From Megachile rotundata (lineage: Eukaryota > Arthropoda > Insecta > Hymenoptera > Megachilidae): a stretch of 64,000 bases of DNA. Shown here in pieces: positions 51,901-61,250 of the stretch (within the stretch, counting starts at the first letter, position 1; every line of letters starts with the position of its first letter). The notes beneath the pieces were generated by a model. It was not told the DNA's origin and ran no database searches. It saw only the letters and a program-made list of their open reading frames with translations. The stretch spans positions 6,138,001 through 6,202,000 of the forward strand of contig NC_134993.1 in NCBI RefSeq assembly GCF_050947335.1, read 5' to 3'. The translations under genes were made by a program, and so were the position numbers.

Positions 51901-53184
51901 CACTATGATGTCCTCTACGAAGGGCGAGCAGACAAGATAACATCCCGAGAGCAGCAAACACCCACTGTTTATGTAGTTACAGCAGAGGACACAACGTTCG
52001 CACTAACGAAAACGCACGAAATAACGCTTTGTGGATACCGGCTCATGAAGACGGAACATCCAAAATTATTTATCGTCGAAACAGCGTCCGACGGGAAGTT
52101 CAAGGCAAAAACTCGAACACCCGTCAACAACCTTGACATTTTCACGTATGTCAACTCGAAATTCGTATACGTGGAGCGGCACATCAAGAATCAACTACTG
52201 CAACTATACAATGACGTCCTCGAACAAAAGTGCAATCTGGAAAGGCAGATAATAAGGAACGCTCTCACCTTAATGCACACATCACCGGAGGAAGTAGCCT
52301 ACGCAATAACCAAGGCACCGGGACACATGGCCGTTTCATCAGGAGAGGCTATACACGTCATACAGTGCATACCCGTCGCCTGCCAAGTAAGGAAAACGGA
52401 GGAGTGCTTTGACGAACTGCCAGTAAAATATAAAAACGAATCTCGGTTTCTCACCCCGAAAAACCACATTCTCACCGCCGCGGGAACCAGGAGAGAGTGC
52501 AACTCGCTGATGCCAACCATGTATAAACTGAACGGAGCCTGGTACCGTCTCACACCGGGCCTGACGGAAACAATTCCACCTCAGGCTTTACAATCCATCA
52601 CCAGACCGACTTGGAAATACGTGGACCCACACAATCTGGCAAATGGAGGCATATACTCAGCCGAAGATCTGAATAAACTGAAAAACCATATTATGTTCCC
52701 GATCGAAAAGGCCTCGGTGATCAGCTCGATTGCCCAAGGCGCCACGGGAAGGCAATTCACCACGGGTAGCGTACAAATATCAAACCTACTGGATGCTGCA
52801 TCAATAGAGAAGATAGCAAAGTCCGCTGAAGAAAAGTTATGGTTCACCTTCGTCAAATTCGGGTCGTTCAGCGCGGGCCTTATTGGCATATACCTTAGTA
52901 TCCGCATCACAAAACTCATCATCAATTCAATCCTGAACGGAATCGCCCTACACGCAGCCTACGGCTGGAGTCTACACCTGCTGGTCGCCGTTTGGAGCTC
53001 CATGACACATTTCTTTCTGTTCCTGAAACGGAAAAACGAGGAAAAGCTGAACTTGCCGGACGACGCCATCGAGTGTGTTCCCCAAGAAAAAGAACACTTA
53101 AATGCCCAACCAAGCGACAACGTAGACGAAGTGACAAGTGCTCCCCTCTACCCCTCCTTAATAGAGACATACAAACTCAAGTGA
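48850..53184 (+). CDS. pol-env: Gypsy #3 protease - macro-like region - integrase - Env, single frame without RT
   Basis: Translation probably enters by -1 slip at 48889-48895. Residues about 70-160: retropepsin (MMVDTGAEPNLI, GILGRPFL). About 275-415: a region reading NLVCFVSVDQHLLDQGG ... THSIILLPI, macro-domain-like by my reading. About 415-770: integrase with HHCC (FAGHKGINKTY, CVSCQKKK), core D, D, E (SLDLVGPLP, TDQGANF, SNGSIERSH) and C-terminal domain. From residue about 796 (51235, MWALILLVTIHQASG) comes an envelope with signal peptide, many paired cysteines (CGYRLM, TEHPKLFIVE) and hydrophobic C-terminal segments. No YxDD or RNase H motif occurs anywhere. The frame is intact over 1444 codons. 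The envelope resembles glycoproteins of arthropod mononega-like viruses rather than the F-like type; that is inference. Confidence 0.88.
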   Translation: MQKASIQRTNAKFGKRVSPPARDEQRTGGPKHENSARGNVGSRRVNCVDCWGGTTIPQIRISAPELKSISVMMVDTGAEPNLIKLGALKPHTQVNVKEETKFSGVTSHTVTTLGTTNVTLFGERFEFYVVPDSFPIPMRGILGRPFLEDADVSMRSRCVRWRNLILPFDQTRPDSRPARLREMFSKVKIDETVELATERGGSHTREIGRTLPIHSDATELGAKGSRGQSPLPTTSAQIPDRDDEINDSDRDSPESETEQNNNHVTREGPIIVNIRDRLTMRRDNLVCFVSVDQHLLDQGGRDLVNEGKLEIPDDLEATVPRVIRGATHSIILLPIATYVTQKPSADGVLACIQSLCNTAEELGLSSFSISKIDFEKAPWAYVNQVLSDLFSETRVKIFVCAHKIRIPSEGERRGILIENHASAFAGHKGINKTYRRIRERYYWPTLKGNVRDLVNSCVSCQKKKLTRVKTRQPMTITDTPGQVFDKISLDLVGPLPCTEAGNKYILTIQDLLSKYSVAIPLQDASAIETADAFINHFVSRFGTPKAMLTDQGANFISSLMKTIATKLKITKFRTTAFHPQSNGSIERSHHVLTEYLKQYIEKRDWDKWLDLAMFSYNTSVHEGTHYTPHELVFGDPARVPTADTMLVETTNESYNQYLRDLQTKVTQVVSDARRNLMDAKEKSKRHYDRRVHVESFKVGERVMLLNDLRRDKFDDEYLGPYEIRWVFPNGNVKIVVKGRMKIVHANRLKKFKAAPIASVFTARTSPPLPTTNDRGKTPRSTRSHSSLVRRTKHFIMWALILLVTIHQASGLIGYDCSGPTLNISTFSIVDQLDCSPQSIEPLTELKDIQLLQLGDFNETPVIQCRLEIDRTIYYCGMHSHVSVVHNGRQQYIFSTTHETCRNLQVTGTIAITPSVQVTGIQPNSTSHVSLTIAGRIDTQGTCSGTTYADPYGSWTDVVVQASVTVSIKNYVTPVKLDTNQVILRSGQRCSLQAGSCLDAEDGYTYWEPVPSDSCHFNHYDVLYEGRADKITSREQQTPTVYVVTAEDTTFALTKTHEITLCGYRLMKTEHPKLFIVETASDGKFKAKTRTPVNNLDIFTYVNSKFVYVERHIKNQLLQLYNDVLEQKCNLERQIIRNALTLMHTSPEEVAYAITKAPGHMAVSSGEAIHVIQCIPVACQVRKTEECFDELPVKYKNESRFLTPKNHILTAAGTRRECNSLMPTMYKLNGAWYRLTPGLTETIPPQALQSITRPTWKYVDPHNLANGGIYSAEDLNKLKNHIMFPIEKASVISSIAQGATGRQFTTGSVQISNLLDAASIEKIAKSAEEKLWFTFVKFGSFSAGLIGIYLSIRITKLIINSILNGIALHAAYGWSLHLLVAVWSSMTHFFLFLKRKNEEKLNLPDDAIECVPQEKEHLNAQPSDNVDEVTSAPLYPSLIETYKLK
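48889..48937 (+). promoter_or_regulatory. programmed -1 frameshift cassette (gag-pol of Gypsy #3)
   Basis: GGGAAAC (48889-48895) is a slippery heptamer in the correct register: GGA and AAC are zero-frame gag codons and a -1 slip gives GGG AAA. Six bases later (48902) a 9-bp perfect GC-rich stem begins, GCCCTCCCG pairing with CGGGAGGGC (48929-48937) across an 18-nt loop. The gag stop (48899-48901) lies in the spacer, and pol is open in the -1 frame. Confidence 0.85.
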
Positions 53185-53279
53185 AGTCCCCAAAAGCCCC
53201 AACAAACTCTGCGAATGCGAGAAATACCAGGGAAGCCAATTTTTCCTCCATAAAAATTGACTTTTCCTAGGGGGGGAGG

Positions 53280-54346
53280 TGTGACGTCGGGCCTCCGACG
53301 TTGACATAGAACATAAGACATGTATGTAGCCATAGAATATAAGATATGAATGTAACCATAGAATATAAGACACGTATGTAGCCATAGAATATAAGATATG
53401 AATGTAACCATAGAGTGTAAGACATGTATGTAACCTTAGCCGTAAGACATTATTCACGCCATGTTTAACCATAGTAGCGTAGGAACCGCTCGACATTCCT
53501 TTCCCACAAGATAAGTCCTTTCCTCGAACTCAATCCCATAAACATCCTCCCGATAATCCAACTCATAAACATCCTCTCACGACAACTCCTACATCTCGTC
53601 TTACAAACATCCTTCAAGATAAACTAATCAGAATATCCTTATCGACAACAGACCATAACATCCTCTCACGACAACTCCTACATCTCGTCTTACAAACACC
53701 CTCCAAGATAAACTAATCAGAATATCCTTATCGACACCTAGCCATAACATCCTCTTACATCAGCCAGAACCTTCTAGAATGATTTCCTTTGTCCTCAACC
53801 ACTATAAAACCCAGCTCATTCCTTACCACCCAGAGTCAGTTGGCGCCAGTCCGCCCTAGTCTGCATACCGGTAACCTCAGTGCTAGGTAATCCTGCCTGA
53901 GGCCCGTCCAGTCATCCAGTATCACATCAGCCCAGCCTGATTCCTAGGGAGTCGTAAACGACTACCCATTTCGTCGAGCGAGTAAGTATAAGAGTATATC
54001 ATAAAGGAACATTACCCATATCTACATATATATATATAATCAAGGATTTATTGGAGAATATACCATTATATAATTATAATTGTTGTCCTCTATCTTCAAA
54101 TACCTGCACGACTTGAATCATACTATCACAACCTCCGAGCTTGCGTGATAAATCACGCAGGACGAGCCTAACAGCTACGACGAGGACATAGACGTCTCCA
54201 ACGACAGCTGCTTCCACGGGACCCAGGGCCACGACGTAAGCCGACGAGCTACGCTAACCCGAAAGCTGAGCAAAATAATTAAAGGATACAGTCAGCGAGG
54301 CGAGTGAAATAGCACATTATTTCACTGGACGCCCCTGGCCGTAACA
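53280..54346 (+). repeat. 3' LTR of Gypsy #3
   Basis: 1067 bp, same length as the 5' LTR and nearly identical. It is preceded by the polypurine tract and followed by the CCCG duplication. Confidence 0.95.
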
Positions 54347-54350
54347 CCCG

Positions 54351-55300
54351 TGTTACGGCCAGGATTTCACGGCGAAATATATTTTATTTCGCTCGCGTCG
54401 TCGACCGCTCCTTTTTCTTTGTACTCAGCTTTTCGGGTGAACGTGGCTCTCAAGCGTACGTCAAAGCCCTGGGTCCCGTGGAATAGCCGTAATGAGACGT
54501 TGAAGTATCCTTCCTCCGTGCAGCAAATTATTGTCTTTCCTTATGTTTTAGCATAAGCGCTCGGATAATGGTTGGAATAAAATCAAGTCGTGCAGGTATC
54601 GTCGTATAGAATGTGAGACAGATATAATTATATATCAGTATATTCTTTTTTTCTTTATAATGTTCGTTGTATAATAATCCGTTGTATAATGCCCATGTTT
54701 CAGGGTTGTACTCACTCGAAGGAATAAGAAACCGAGACTAGGTCGGTATGATCACTGTTGAATATATGTATTGGACGGGTCTCGGGAAGGATTACCTATA
54801 CCCGAGGTTACCGGTGTGACTTTGAATTACTATGGACAGGCCTGGAGCAGGATGACCTGTCTCCGAGGTTACCGGTAAGCAGACTGAGACACGGTGGATG
54901 GAATCGGGTGGCTTTTATACTGATAGTGGACAAAGAGAATTTGTTCTAGAAGGTTCTGAGCTGACGTAAGAGGATGTTATGACTATTGGTTATCTGGAGG
55001 ATGTTTATAAGACTTGATATTCTAAAGGAGTTTTTGGTTTCATAGGATGTTTACGGTATCGATAAGAAGTGTGACTGAATTTATCAAGCGGATGTTTATA
55101 AGATTAGGATTCGAAGAATGAATTTATGTCGAGAGGATGTTTATAGAATAAGGATTCGAAGAATGAATTTATGTCGAAAGAATGTTTATAAGATAAGAAG
55201 TTAAAGAATATTTAAGAGAAAGGATGTTTGTAAGATTAAGGTCAGAGGAATAGGATCGATGGTTTGATGGGAAAGGAATGTCGAGTGAGCTCCTACGCTA
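54351..55300 (-). repeat. inverted, diverged LTR of the Gypsy #3 family
   Basis: It starts TGTTACGGCCAGG immediately after the CCCG duplication and matches the reverse complement of the Gypsy #3 LTR over its length: CAAGTCGTGCAGGTAT, GGTTACCGGT (twice, expanded), GAAGGTTCTG and GTAAGAGGATGTTATG. It ends near GAATGTCGAG / CCTACGCTA (55274-55300) and lacks the outer part. Divergence is far higher than between the two Gypsy #3 LTRs, so it is an older insertion. Confidence 0.85.
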
Positions 55301-55317
55301 AATGATTACATACAGTA

Positions 55318-56117
55318 AATATTCGATATGTGCACAAATGATCTGTACGATATGTGCACCAAAGTTATCCCCACCACTGGGGGGAAGACCCCTTCAGACG
55401 CCGAGAAGCTCGATCGCCGAGAAATGTAACATGATCCGGGTTCGGGTATATCCGTGAAGCATTACATATACAAATATAAAACTTTTTTATTTTTGACTTT
55501 TTCGAAATCCAACTTTTACCAATAGATTCTTTACATTTTTCTGATTAAAATGAGACCAAACACGACATAATTTGGGCTATATTTACTGGTTTAATTGACG
55601 ATGAAAGTTTTTCACGTCGAAGAGGATAGCGAGTCAAAAAGAAAGAGACACTACGATCGTGGCTGTCGGCAAAGATCAAAAGTCTGTTCAATTGTTCACA
55701 ATCCTAATACGTTGCTAACTTTTTTATTTTTTATCAAATTTTTATAAAACTTTCTCTATCATGTTCGTGACATTTTCCTGATTAAAATGAGACCAAACAC
55801 GACGTAATTCGAGTTATATTTACTTGCAATATCTTATTAGAGTAAAATCATCCATGTACGCGTAACACTTGAAATTACAAGTAAATATGTCTCGAAGTAT
55901 GTCGTGTTTGGTCTCATTTTAACGACAAAAATGTTACAAATATGATGGAAAAAATTTCACAAAAAAAAAATAAAAAATAAAAAAGTTTTATTCTTGCATT
56001 AGGAGTGTCCTTCTGGTAGGTCACTGTTTGTTTACGTTCAGTCTCCTTCGCTCGAAATGTAGGAACTGTACGATATCTGCACCAGTTCGGTCCCGAGAAT
56101 GGTGCACATATCGAATA
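55318..56117. mobile_element. palindromic MITE, copy 2 (compact)
   Basis: The ends ATTCGATATGTGCAC (about 55320) and GTGCACATATCGAAT (about 56101-56115) are inverted. Internal GACCAAACACGAC occurs in both orientations. It is about 800 bp, non-coding, and is the uninterrupted relative of 20207-22170. Confidence 0.82.
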
Positions 56118-56130
56118 TGTACTATACATA

Positions 56131-58157
56131 GGGTCATTCCACGCCAAATCGATCACTTTTGGAAGTCACCATCTCCGATTTTGCTCTAATCGAAATATGT
56201 TGTAGTCCATGTGAAATTAGGGGGGGTTTAAGTCATCATTTTGCCGGTTTCGAATTTGTTAATGAATGACAAGCCGTCAAAGTTTGCAATTTTTGCCCAT
56301 TTTGGCGAAAATGGGGTCCACTTGGGAATTTTTTTCTCAGAAACTACTGAACCGATTTAGCTAAATTTTTTTTTGTTTTATTCGTGAAGGTTTGGGCTAT
56401 TTCAAAATATTTTTTTTAACTTTGTCAATTTGTTATAAATTGTTGAAAAATTTAAACAAATTCTTTTTTTGCGTTTTTCTCAATGAGGGGCGTAAAGGGT
56501 TAAAATTAAAAAAAAATATGTTCATATTCTTCGAAGCTTCCCCTTTAAAATGAGCCCTTTAGAACGATGGAGCCTTGAAAATTGACGTCTCTACAAGCTG
56601 GAAAAGGACGCGGGGTACCCCGGTTTCAGGTAGGCGAGTCGCGCATTCAGCTATTATGATCGGTTGTTTTACATCACTGGCCTCAAAACTATACAAGGAG
56701 ACTTCGTACGCGATTAAATGACTCTATTGGTACCTAGTAAAGTATATTAGTACTTACTTTTGACGAATCACACATTTTTTAATCATAACTTCATTCATAG
56801 ATATTAGTTCGTATATTTATTGTTTATATTTTAAAAAAGGCATCATTACTTGATAGAATCCGCAAAAAAGTGGTGATTTCTTTCTATCGCAGTAGGATAG
56901 TAGTGGGTTGTGATCAAAAGTATGGAAAGTATTGTGTGTGGTTGGAAAAAATTTAATGACAGTTAGTTCATACACTATAAGTACGGAGCCATCATTATCG
57001 TACGAGCAAGTCCTACTTTATTTTCTTTATTTGATAATGACGCAAAGCTGAGAAAACTTTTAGACCCTGTTATTAATAATGCTGTTGCCAAAGGAGCTTA
57101 TAAATAATCGGTATATTTAATATATTCATTTTGTGTTACATAATTAAATGCTATGTTCGAAAAAGATGATTCTGCCCATTCAAATAAATCTTTAGGAGTG
57201 AGAAATGAATTTTTTCGAACAATCTTTGTAAGCTAACGTACATTGCAAGTTTTTTAGTGCTCCCTTCAATAGGATAGCATGACCCCTCTATCGTGAGTAG
57301 TTGCACAAGAATGCCATTTTGCAAAAACACCGAAATCACTTAAATGAATAGTTGAATTAATAAAACTCTTTTTGCTTTCATATTGCGTAGCTATCTCGAG
57401 AGATATGTTTTCTACAGCCTAATGACTTTTACTCTCTTATTATTTTCAAACCGATAACCAAACAAATAGTTCACGCTTATATCACTTTAGGATTAAATCT
57501 AACATAACTATAAGTGTATTATTGGCCAAGAGTGAGTACTAATATACATTACTAGGTATGAACAGCATCATTTAGTCGTATACGAAGTCTTGTCGTATTG
57601 TTTTGAGACCGGTGGATATAAAAACCGATCATAATAGCAGAGCACACAACTCACCCACCTGAAATCGGGGTACCCCGCGTCCTTTTCCAGCTTGTAGAGA
57701 CGTCAATTTTCAAGGCTCCATCGTTCTAAAGGGCTCATTTTAAAGGGGAAGCTTCGAAGAATATGAACATATTTTTTTTTAATTTTAACCCTTTACGCCC
57801 CTCATTGAGAAAAACGCAAAAAAAGAATTTGTTTAAATTTTTCAACAATTTATAACAAATTGACAAAGTTAAAAAAAATATTTTGAAATAGCCCAAACCT
57901 TCACGAATAAAACAAAAAAAAATTTAGCTAAATCGGTTCAGTAGTTTCTGAGAAAAAAATTCCCAAGTGGACCCCATTTTCGCCAAAATGGGCAAAAATT
58001 GCAAACTTTGACGGCTTGTCATTCATTAACAAATTCGAAACCGGCAAAATGATGACTTAAACCCCCCCTAATTTCACATGGACTACAACATATTTCGATT
58101 AGAGCAAAATCGGAGATGGTGACTTCCAAAAGTGATCGATTTGGCGTGGAATGACCC
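56131..58157. mobile_element. foldback-like element with very long TIRs
   Basis: The left end GGGTCATTCCACGCCAAATC is mirrored at 58138-58157. The inverted match is near perfect for about 500 bp (56131-56630 versus 57658-58157) and continues, imperfect, to about 56775 and 57520, for example in the AGGTACC/GGTACCT-type and AGTATATTAGTAC-type strings. The core (about 740 bp) is AT-rich and has no recognised gene. No clear target duplication is seen; flanks read CATA and ATTT. Confidence 0.9.
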
Positions 58158-58758
58158 ATTTAGTTATATTCGCTTTTAATCATTTCCTATAAACCCGAGA
58201 TCTCTTTAACAGCTTTGATTATTTAAAATACGTATACTCGATTACGTTGGATCTGGTGGTGCGAGACATAGCTGTACGAGATCAATTATATTGCGAAGTC
58301 GAGATAGGTAATCCACATCGCCACGGTGGTGCGAGACATAGCCGCACGGTGCGCATATGATGTGTTTGATGCCTCTGCATTTTTAGTCAGCTCATGGGGA
58401 GACAAAGACGAGGAGGTTGTAGATACCAACTACGTAAGATCCTACGCACCTTATACCTACCCTGTCTAGTTCCTATTCCGCGACCAGTTATCCGCGAAGT
58501 TAAGTAACAGTTATTACTTATTGATATACCTGTGACGAAGATCATAGCGAAGGATCTACTACCTAAGGATCCGAGACGAGAAATCTATTGTAAAAGTTAA
58601 GGAGGAAGCTTCGGGTAAGTACTGTGTCATACTTGTACACCCTGGGATCCCTGACATACGACGGGCGCACGTACCGCGTGGTCTAAAAGATTGTCAATTC
58701 AAGAGCGATTCCGGACCTTCATATTGATATCAGCAAAGGTACCATCCGGGACGTAACA
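58158..58758 (+). repeat. 5' LTR end of a truncated Gypsy (#5)
   Basis: GACGTAACA ends at 58758 and is followed by a primer-site-like TTTGGTGGCAGCGATGCGA (58761), the same arrangement as in Gypsy #3. The LTR start was not located. The string GGTGGTGCGAGACATAGC occurs twice (near 58254 and 58325). Confidence 0.6.
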
Positions 58759-59590
58759 AATTTGGTGGCAGCGATGCGATACAAGACAATCACCCACCGT
58801 GTTGTGGCACAGTATTACCCTCTTCCAGTGATTAAAATATTGCTTTGTTTACGCGCTAAAACAACGTGACTCACACACTCACTGTTCACCGTATTTCTAT
58901 TTTACATAGAATGTTCCTGTAAATGACCGTTACCGTTGCAGCGGTTTATTGTGGGCCAATTTGTACCTTCGAAATTTTTATGTTTTTATATTTTTATTAA
59001 GGTCCAACATGATTTATTGTTTATGACTGTCCAACCGTTAGGTGACGAGCGACGGTGTAGTCGACTTTCTTCAGGTCAACTTTGACCTGCACTCGAACAT
59101 TTTGTTAGGGCGGTTCTTACCCCTTCTCGGAACATTTTTTCAACCAATCTAATGGTTAATTTTGACAAGTCGCTCGTCTACCCCCAAATACATGCCAATC
59201 CCACTCCACATTTTTAGTTTTCGTGGAAAATACTCATGAAAGCCAAGATAGATTCTCTCGCCAGCTCTTAACGAGTAAACATTCTTAAAAGTCCGTTACC
59301 ACGTAGTGTGATTTCTTCTAAGTACAAAATAAAGTTTATCTTATACCTCCTACATCAGTTTGTTTATTCATATTATCGGAGTAGTGGTCACTGACACAAT
59401 ACCTAACCAGCTTGCGTATGCATTAAGTTGACGCACAGCACAAAACACGTAGTCAATTGCAGAAAGATCGCCGCGAAAGAGATGATCTCCGCCGTGAGTT
59501 AAAGACGCGCGCCAAAAATTAGGAGATGTACAAGACTCTCCCGCGGGTTCATCAACCTCTGCGCTACCCCTGACCCCCACGACCCCAAGC
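58759..59590 (+). other. leader region of Gypsy #5
   Basis: Between the primer site and the gag start I see no gene. Confidence 0.5.
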
Positions 59591-59764
59591 ATGGCAACCG
59601 AGCTATGGGAGTATACGCTCCGCGAAGCAGTCAACACTCTTCCCACATTTGACGGAAATAATATATCCGTTCTTCAATTTACGCGCGAGTTATGTGACCA
59701 CCTGCAGTCCGGCCTTATCGCCACCGGCGGGATGAGGCCCCGCCATAGACGAAACAAAAAATAA
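59591..59764 (+). pseudogene. gag: Gypsy #5 Gag, N-terminal fragment
   Basis: It starts at ATG 59591. YTLREAVNTLPTFDGNNISV resembles the capsid start of Gypsy #3 Gag (YTLNEAVKMVPVFNGSSPTL). After about 45 codons the sequence leaves the family and ends at TAA 59762-59764. It is truncated, presumably by the arrival of Gypsy #4. Confidence 0.7.
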
Positions 59765-60194
59765 GAGCCGTGGGTACCATCGCCTCGGCGACGAGACACT
59801 GATTCATTATTAATTAAGCCTGTGGCCTGTACGAACGGACAAAAGAATTAAAAGAGACGTGCTTATTTCAAAAGTATTGTGTATTTATTTTAAAAATCAT
59901 CCGATCATCCCGTAACATAACTGGCGCTGCGGACAGGATACTGCGAGGCTGTCGAATCCGGATCCTTCTCCTATTGTGTGACGAAAATCACTGACGAGGA
60001 AGCAGCTGGTGTTTCAACCCCATTGTCGCAGTGTCAATACGATCAGGCCACCTTTCGGCACTGGCATAGAAGAGTAAGTCTTTGAAATTTCCTATCTATA
60101 CGTGTATATATCGTATCCCCAATTTTACCCTTATCCAATACGATTGATCACGTACATTAACTTTGACCGATCATAAATAAGTATAAGTGAAATA
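59765..60194 (+). repeat. LTR end, primer site and leader of Gypsy #4
   Basis: CCCGTAACA ends at 59917 and is followed by ACTGGCGCTGCGGACAGGAT, a candidate primer-binding site containing TGG. The LTR start may be TGTGGCCTGTACG at 59820, but the partner LTR is outside the window, so this is unproven. Confidence 0.55.
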
Positions 60195-61250
60195 ATGGCT
60201 CAACTAACATTTGATCAATTTAAAATGAGATTATCTGTATGGCGCGACGCGATCCCAATGTACGAGGGAGGGACAAGACTTCTGTCTCATTTTATCCAAA
60301 CGTGTGATAAATTCACTGAAAATCTTACAACAAACGATAATGCGATCAACGAGTCGTTGTATGCTCTTATCAAATCAAAACTACGCGGAGAGGCACTTGA
60401 TTTGGTAGTTGTTAATAAACCCATAGACTGGCCCCAATGTAAGACACTCTTAATTAATAGGTATAGCGACCCTAGCTCGGAAGAATTATTATTTAACCGA
60501 CTCAGTACTTGTTATGAACAAACCAATCAAACGTATGAAGAATACGTCGACGAAGTCAAAATTCGTTTGAACAAGCTAAAAGAGCATGTACAACTAAATA
60601 ATCAGGATAACAATATAATTGCTATGAAAAGTAACTTCTATGATAATATTGCGAAAAATGTATTTATTGATGGAATTAAACAGCCGTATCATTCACATCT
60701 GACGCATTTTGAATTGACTGATATCGAGGATTGCCTAACAAAATGTAGAAAATACGATAACCACGAACAACAAGCAGCCTTTCTTACCTTCATGAGACAA
60801 CGCGAAAATAAACCCAAAACGAATGCATTTAATACAGCAGGAATTTCGAGGAATACTAATCTATTTACACACGGAATCTCTGGAAACATGAACCCGTTTC
60901 AACAACGTGCAGCTATTGCACAAAAACCATTTACACCAATAACCTTTGGAAACAGTAATAATTATAGACCAAATAATAATCAACCTAGGAATCAAAACCC
61001 TCAGCCTACACCTATGTCGATTAGTACAAGAAATACTAATAGACCGAGTAATAACTTTAATAGGCCCAATAACAATTTCATACGTCCAAGCAATAATTTT
61101 ACAGCGAGGCCAAATAATTTCTTCAGAAGTACAGGACCCCCAAACTTTATAGCAGAGGAACTTAATCATCAGGGAGAACAGCAACAAAATTTAGAAATTC
61201 AGGAAGAAGTTGATCATGAAAATTTTCCACTTGATCCCGATGTAAACTAA
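60195..61250 (+). CDS. gag: Gypsy #4 Gag
   Basis: It starts at ATG 60195 and is 351 codons, intact. A helical capsid-like domain occupies residues 1-200 (ALIKSKLRGEALDLVVVNKP, EELLFNRLSTCYEQTNQTYE). The C-terminal part is Asn/Pro/Arg-rich (RPNNNQPRN, RPSNNF repeats) and replaces the usual zinc knuckle. Pol follows in the -1 frame and overlaps the gag stop; I see no slippery heptamer there. Confidence 0.87.
   Translation: MAQLTFDQFKMRLSVWRDAIPMYEGGTRLLSHFIQTCDKFTENLTTNDNAINESLYALIKSKLRGEALDLVVVNKPIDWPQCKTLLINRYSDPSSEELLFNRLSTCYEQTNQTYEEYVDEVKIRLNKLKEHVQLNNQDNNIIAMKSNFYDNIAKNVFIDGIKQPYHSHLTHFELTDIEDCLTKCRKYDNHEQQAAFLTFMRQRENKPKTNAFNTAGISRNTNLFTHGISGNMNPFQQRAAIAQKPFTPITFGNSNNYRPNNNQPRNQNPQPTPMSISTRNTNRPSNNFNRPNNNFIRPSNNFTARPNNFFRSTGPPNFIAEELNHQGEQQQNLEIQEEVDHENFPLDPDVN

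Larger units (their letters stand above)
45597..54346 (+). mobile_element. Gypsy LTR retrotransposon #3, env-bearing and RT-less
   Basis: LTRs of 1067 bp (45597-46663, 53280-54346) start TGTGACG and end CGTAACA, with one difference noticed (GTAAGCATAAG near 46304 against GTAAGTATAAG near 53987). CCCG is duplicated (45593-45596, 54347-54350). Order: LTR, primer site (TTGGTGACAGCGGTGGGAT, 46667), a leader with a possible spliced small ORF, gag, -1 frameshift signal, protease-integrase-env in one frame, polypurine tract (AGGGGGGGAGG, 53269-53279), LTR. RT and RNase H are absent. Confidence 0.95.
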
